Shown here: positions 60,548 to 64,000 of the stretch, piece after piece
Layout: each line of letters begins with the position of its first letter
How positions within the stretch are numbered: position 1 is the first letter of the stretch
NCBI GenBank assembly: GCA_946410455.1
Contig: CAMKAJ010000007.1
Span: 23,215 to 87,214, forward strand
DNA length: 64,000 bases
Source: an uncultured Bacteroidales bacterium
GTDB lineage: Bacteria > Bacteroidota > Bacteroidia > Bacteroidales > UBA932
Direction: 5' to 3'
Translations under genes and position numbers: made by a program
The notes under the pieces: generated by a model
Seen by the model: only the letters and a program-made list of their open reading frames with translations
What the model was told of the DNA's origin: nothing
Databases searched by the model: none

Positions 60548-61051
60548 CTACAGCGGCCTTAGGAGTTTGGCGACTACAACGCAAAGCGGCGTACTAAGAA
60601 CTACAGACAAGAAAATGCGCAGTAACGCAGACCAAAAGCCCACCGTCCCAGCCGAATCTGCCCACACGTAAATAATAAAATACAGCGAGCAAGCAAAAAG
60701 GCAAGACAGTGCGATTCGCGAAATACCAGCACGGGTAAAGGTCACGTCCTCGCCGCGCGCCATCTGTTCTCCTCCCAGGATCAACAGAGTCAGAGGCTGG
60801 ATTGCAAGGGCCACCGGCACAAGGGCAAGGGATGTGAGACCCAGGAGGCCAGTAGAGAAGAAATCTACCACGAAGCCCGTAACGAATGCTATCACCATCG
60901 CCCAGAGCACATTAACCCTGGACGGCAGCATAATAATCAAGACCGGCAGCACGCATATCAAAAAGTAGCGCGCCAGGTCGAAGAAATTATTCATGATGAT
61001 GTGCGCAATCACCAGAATCACATATATAACTATGTACCTGATGTCTCTCAT
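60548..61051 (-). CDS. mreD: Rod shape-determining protein MreD
   Basis: A 167-residue inner-membrane protein with about five hydrophobic helices, in the usual place between mreC and mrdA. MreD sequences are poorly conserved, so position and topology carry the call. It links MreC and the synthesis enzymes to MreB. Its start overlaps the mreC stop by 4 nt. Confidence 0.88.
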   Translation of the reverse strand: MRDIRYIVIYVILVIAHIIMNNFFDLARYFLICVLPVLIIMLPSRVNVLWAMVIAFVTGFVVDFFSTGLLGLTSLALVPVALAIQPLTLLILGGEQMARGEDVTFTRAGISRIALSCLFACSLYFIIYVWADSAGTVGFWSALLRIFLSVVLSTPLCVVVAKLLRPL

Positions 61052-61866
61052 CTGGCAAGCTCCTCTATAGTTTCACGGTCTTTGTTCTCGGCTATAATGA
61101 CATAGCGCAATGCGGCGAAGTCCAGGAACAGATCTACGTCCACTACATTTGACGCTCCGTCAACGATCCGCGAGCCCATTGTAATCCCGATAGGAATGTC
61201 CGGGGGATAAAGAGACGACATCCCGCTGGTGAGCACAGTATCGCCTTCTGCAACTTTATGATGGAAAGGTATATTCTTCAGCACAGCCGATTTAGTGTTC
61301 TTGCCATCCCAGCTCAATGGGGCAACAATTCCCTCGCGACCAATCCTGGCGCTCACCACAATTTTGTCGTTGAGCAACGACAGTCCATACGAATAGCGTT
61401 TATCTACTATTTGCACAATTCCCACCACTCCGTGCGGAGTAATTATAGCGCTGTTGGGCGTTACGCCATCTTGGCTCCCTTTGTTGAGGATGATATAGTT
61501 GTGGCGTGTGTTGGTGCCCATCGCCGTTACCTCGGCTGGAATGAACGAGAAGCGGCGAGAGCCCGGAACGGAATCCAAAAGCGCCTGCGAGCGGGCCTGC
61601 TCTTCCTCGTCCTGATATCGGCTAAGTTCCTTGTAGAGTTCGAAATTGCGGCCGGCAAGTATATCGTTCTGATGACGCAGCGAGGTGTAATCCTTAAGCC
61701 GGCTCACACCGCCCCAGGTCAGGGCCATCACATTATGAGAGAAACGGTTCAGCCATATATTCTGCAGAACGGATGAGCTCTTGAGCATAGACAACGCGGC
61801 AATCTCCAAAACGATGAAGACTGCCGCGACTGCCAGACCGGCTTTGGGCGTTCCGTTCTGCTGCAT
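61048..61866 (-). CDS. mreC: Rod shape-determining protein MreC
   Basis: A 272-residue bitopic protein: one N-terminal membrane helix (about 9-27), a coiled coil (about 60-95), and a periplasmic double beta-barrel with NYIILNKGSQDGVTPNSAII, GVVGIVQIVDKRYS and TSGMSSLYPPDIPIGI. It activates PBP2-RodA. Its ATG directly abuts the mreB stop. Confidence 0.93.
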   Translation of the reverse strand: MQQNGTPKAGLAVAAVFIVLEIAALSMLKSSSVLQNIWLNRFSHNVMALTWGGVSRLKDYTSLRHQNDILAGRNFELYKELSRYQDEEEQARSQALLDSVPGSRRFSFIPAEVTAMGTNTRHNYIILNKGSQDGVTPNSAIITPHGVVGIVQIVDKRYSYGLSLLNDKIVVSARIGREGIVAPLSWDGKNTKSAVLKNIPFHHKVAEGDTVLTSGMSSLYPPDIPIGITMGSRIVDGASNVVDVDLFLDFAALRYVIIAENKDRETIEELAR

Positions 61867-62895
61867 TTACCTCATGAGGAATGAATATCGGTCCGTATTC
61901 TTAAGAGCCTCGCACGTTCCACGTGCAACAGCGTGCAGAGGGTCGTCACATACGTGGAATTGAATATTTACTTTGTCTGTAAGACGCTTTGCGAGTCCAC
62001 GGAGCTGTGCGCCGCCTCCGGCGAGCCAGATACCGTTCTCTACGATATCGGAATAAAGCTCTGGAGGTGTGTTCTCCAGAACATGGAGAATAGAAGCTTC
62101 AATCTTGGCTATAGACTTATCCAGGCAGTGAGCTATCTCCTGATATGTTATAGTAGCCTCTACTGGGTGAGCGGTCATCATGTTGGGACCGCGAACCACG
62201 AAGGGTTCAGGTTCTTCTTCCGGTTCCAGCTCGGGAAGCACTGCACCAACTGCAATCTTGATTTTCTCTGCAGTGATTTCACCAACCCTGATATTGTGCT
62301 GCTGGCGCAGATACTGCTGAATATCAGACGTAAACACGTCGCCTGCGGTACGAATACTGTCCTGGAACACCAGACCGCCGAGCGAGATTACCGCAATCTC
62401 AGTGGTTCCGCCGCCGATATCAACCACCATGTTGCCCATAGGCTTTTCTACATCTAGACCAATTCCAAGAGCCGATGCCATAGGCTCGAAAATCAGATAC
62501 ACATCACGCCCCCCGGCATGCTCGGTAGAGTCGCGCACGGCCCTTATCTCCACTTCCGTAGAGCCGGAAGGGATACCCACAACCACCTTAAGATTGGGGG
62601 TAAACAAGCTGCGGTGCTTGCTGTTTACCTGCTTGATGAATCCACGAATCATCATCTCTGCGGCGTTGAAGTCCGCTATAACGCCGTCGCGCAACGGCCG
62701 TATGGTGCGGATGCCGGGATTGTTGCGCTCGTGCATGAGTTTGGCCTTGTGGCCAATAGCCAGGCACTTGCCGGTATGGTTGTCTATGGCTACGATGCTC
62801 GGCTCGTCCAGCACTATCTGACTGTTCTGATAGATGACAGTATTGGCGGTACCGAGGTCGATTGCCACTTCTTGGTTCAGAAACGAAAAAGCCAT
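61867..62895 (-). CDS. mreB: Rod shape-determining protein MreB
   Basis: A 342-residue actin-like ATPase: phosphate-1 AIDLGTANTVIY, connect-1 and the central GNMVVDIGGGTTEIAVISLGG (phosphate-2), then IWLAGGGAQLRGLAKRL (adenosine site). It forms filaments under the membrane that guide wall synthesis. First gene of the five-gene shape operon, divergent from ispD across 83 nt. Confidence 0.97.
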   Translation of the reverse strand: MAFSFLNQEVAIDLGTANTVIYQNSQIVLDEPSIVAIDNHTGKCLAIGHKAKLMHERNNPGIRTIRPLRDGVIADFNAAEMMIRGFIKQVNSKHRSLFTPNLKVVVGIPSGSTEVEIRAVRDSTEHAGGRDVYLIFEPMASALGIGLDVEKPMGNMVVDIGGGTTEIAVISLGGLVFQDSIRTAGDVFTSDIQQYLRQQHNIRVGEITAEKIKIAVGAVLPELEPEEEPEPFVVRGPNMMTAHPVEATITYQEIAHCLDKSIAKIEASILHVLENTPPELYSDIVENGIWLAGGGAQLRGLAKRLTDKVNIQFHVCDDPLHAVARGTCEALKNTDRYSFLMR

Positions 62896-62920
62896 ATTAA
62901 TGGTGATTAGGTTATTCGTA

Positions 62921-62928
62921 CAAAATTA
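62921..62928 (-). promoter_or_regulatory. -7 box (TAATTTTG) of the mre operon
   Basis: TAATTTTG on the minus strand, 25 nt before the mreB ATG. Confidence 0.5.
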
Positions 62929-62950
62929 AGTAATTTTCAGGAAAAACCAT

Positions 62951-62958
62951 TAATTTTG
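62951..62958 (+). promoter_or_regulatory. -7 box (TAATTTTG) of ispD
   Basis: TAATTTTG, 20 nt before the ispD ATG; divergent partner of the mre promoter. Confidence 0.5.
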
Positions 62959-62978
62959 TTCGAGAAACCAAGAAATAA

Positions 62979-63656
62979 ATGAGCAGACCGGTATATGCAG
63001 TTTTTGTAGCTGGCGGGAGCGGAACTAGAATGGGTTCTGAACTCCCAAAGCAGTTTTTGAAGCTCGACGGAGTGCCCGTTCTCCAGCGTAGTATTGAGCG
63101 TTTTCTGGAGGCCCGGGGCGACGCTCGTGTAATCACCGTCCTGCCAGAAAAATTCATTGGCCTCTGGTCTGATATCTGCCTTAATTCTACCGTCTCGTTT
63201 ACACAGACCGTGGTAAAGGGAGGAATGACGCGCTTCCACTCGGTGCAAAACGCCCTGGAGAGAATTCCTGATGGTGCAGTTGTGGCCGTACACGACGGCG
63301 TAAGGCCATTACTTACCCCCTCGCTGGTACGCAGAATGCTCGAGAGTATGGAAGACTGCCCCGCACTGGTGCCGGTATTGCCAATCGTCGATACGCTCCG
63401 CTCCACCGTCCCGGGCGTCGCCGCTCCCGACCGCAGCAAGCTTTGCGCCGTGCAGACTCCCCAGATTTTCTGGAGCGAGAAGCTCAAAACCGCCTACAGG
63501 CAAGCGTACGATACCGCCTTCACCGACGACGCCTCCGTGGCCGAGCGCGCCGGAATCCCCATCAAGACCATCACCGGAGAGCGCTTCAACATCAAAATCA
63601 CCACTCCGGAAGACCTCACCCTCGCCACCGCCCTCCTACGCTCCAGCCTTGTATAA
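62979..63656 (+). CDS. ispD: 2-C-methyl-D-erythritol 4-phosphate cytidylyltransferase
   Basis: A 225-residue enzyme of the non-mevalonate isoprenoid pathway that joins CTP and MEP. The nucleotide site is VAGGSGTRMGSELPKQFL, with VAVHDGVRPLLTP and the C-terminal NIKITTPEDLTLA. Length and motifs are standard. It has its own promoter and is followed by the tRNA-Leu fragment at 63731 with no further gene. Confidence 0.96.
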   Translation: MSRPVYAVFVAGGSGTRMGSELPKQFLKLDGVPVLQRSIERFLEARGDARVITVLPEKFIGLWSDICLNSTVSFTQTVVKGGMTRFHSVQNALERIPDGAVVAVHDGVRPLLTPSLVRRMLESMEDCPALVPVLPIVDTLRSTVPGVAAPDRSKLCAVQTPQIFWSEKLKTAYRQAYDTAFTDDASVAERAGIPIKTITGERFNIKITTPEDLTLATALLRSSLV

Positions 63657-63730
63657 CTGGACTGCACACTCTCATTCCACAGCTTAGTAGACCACAAACA
63701 GCAGCTTGTGGCGAAAGCCATAGTGGTAAG

Positions 63731-63857
63731 AAAATCCCTTGGCCCGAAACGGCCGTGCGGGTTCGATTCCCGCCCGGGGCACGAGCAAAATCCGCAACAA
63801 TCTCGAAATGAGGTCGTTACGGATTTCTCTTTTCTTTTTGCACGACATTTGCACAAC
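63731..63857 (+). repeat. 3' half of tRNA-Leu with hairpin and repeats (opposite orientation)
   Basis: 63731-63783 repeats the last 53 nt of tRNA-Leu(TAA), from the anticodon loop to the 3' end, with one change (GGGGC for GAGGC). No matching 5' half is present, so it cannot form a tRNA. A strong hairpin (AAATCCG/CGGATTT outer stem, 63788-63826) and 11-bp-spaced repeats TTGCACGAC (63838-63846) and TTGCACAAC (63849-63857) follow, a mirror of remnants 1-3. The rest to 64000 shows no gene I can support. Confidence 0.75.
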
Positions 63858-64000
63858 AGAATGTCTACCCCGTCATCTTGTTCGGTACTAGCGGCCACAT
63901 TGAGTGACCGCTTTATGCAAAAGAAAAGGAGGGCGGAGCCGTCCGCGCCGTGGCTTTCGGTGCCGTCCTCCTTGTGCTATTTAGAGCACATCGTTACTGG

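Noticed and set aside
63700..63783. Second complete tRNA-Leu
   Set aside because: Only the 3' half matches; upstream bases cannot form an acceptor, D or anticodon stem.
63494..63898. Minus-strand frame of 134 codons with a CPGRESNPHG-type string
   Set aside because: This is the translation of a tRNA 3' end and of the antisense of ispD.

Overview
This window reads as chromosomal DNA of a Bacteroidota bacterium, most likely order Bacteroidales. The reasons are a SusC/SusD pair, BACON and fimbrillin-like (Mfa-like) lipoproteins, a DUF6377 regulator, a DUF3109 protein, and repeated promoter -7 boxes of the Bacteroidota type TAnnTTTG (many are exactly TATATTTG or TATCTTTG). I do not assign a genus.

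Layout. (1) 1-12160 is conserved housekeeping DNA: the end of an M16 protease, DUF3109, a zinc alcohol dehydrogenase, a MATE exporter, a lipoprotein, the tightly packed PBP1A-ddl-prmC run, and topA followed by an Lrp-type regulator. (2) 12161-16350 is a scrambled junction: a gene-free, hairpin-rich stretch, a deleted copy of a gene that is intact at 40.5 kb, an IS21-type transposase scrap, an AAA ATPase with twin palindromes in its promoter, a truncated TfoX-like gene, a double GNAT acetyltransferase and a broken MFS gene. (3) 16358-33323 is a polysaccharide-utilisation-like locus. A divergent DUF6377 regulator faces a 15-kb operon encoding BACON and fimbrillin-like lipoproteins, an SGNH esterase, SusC, SusD, and three proteins carrying endonuclease/exonuclease/phosphatase (EEP) domains, one fused to a DUF6259 glycosidase-like domain. 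Phosphodiesterases plus an esterase with no ordinary glycoside hydrolase suggest a phosphate-substituted glycoconjugate, lipid or nucleic acid as substrate (inference).

(4) 33349-56698 is an accretion zone beside tRNA-Leu(TAA). The last 15 nt of that tRNA recur as direct copies at 33436, 54123 and 55213, with a variant at 38932. The DNA between them falls into four segments. The first has a phosphoesterase, a decayed AbiE system, a flavin reductase and a lipoprotein. The second has a tyrosine integrase, an AlbA/Schlafen-like protein and a WYL-regulated type I restriction locus (hsdR-hsdS-PrrC-like anticodon nuclease-hsdM, then DUF2130, then an Mrr-like nuclease). The third has parDE. The fourth has one AAA_14/DUF4143 ATPase. 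Several copies share one design: two 9-bp repeats 11 bp apart, a hairpin, then the core. Only one intact integrase is present.

(5) 56774-63656 is core again: a HAD hydrolase, the rod-shape operon mreB-mreC-mreD-mrdA-rodA, and ispD. At 63731-63857 the 3' half of tRNA-Leu reappears in the opposite orientation with the same hairpin and 11-bp repeats, so another insertion probably begins at the right edge.

The most interesting regulatory signal is a 23-bp palindrome (ATTGTGC-N9-GCACAAT) found before the WYL gene, before hsdR and before the DUF2130 gene. It ties DUF2130 into the restriction locus as one WYL-controlled regulon.
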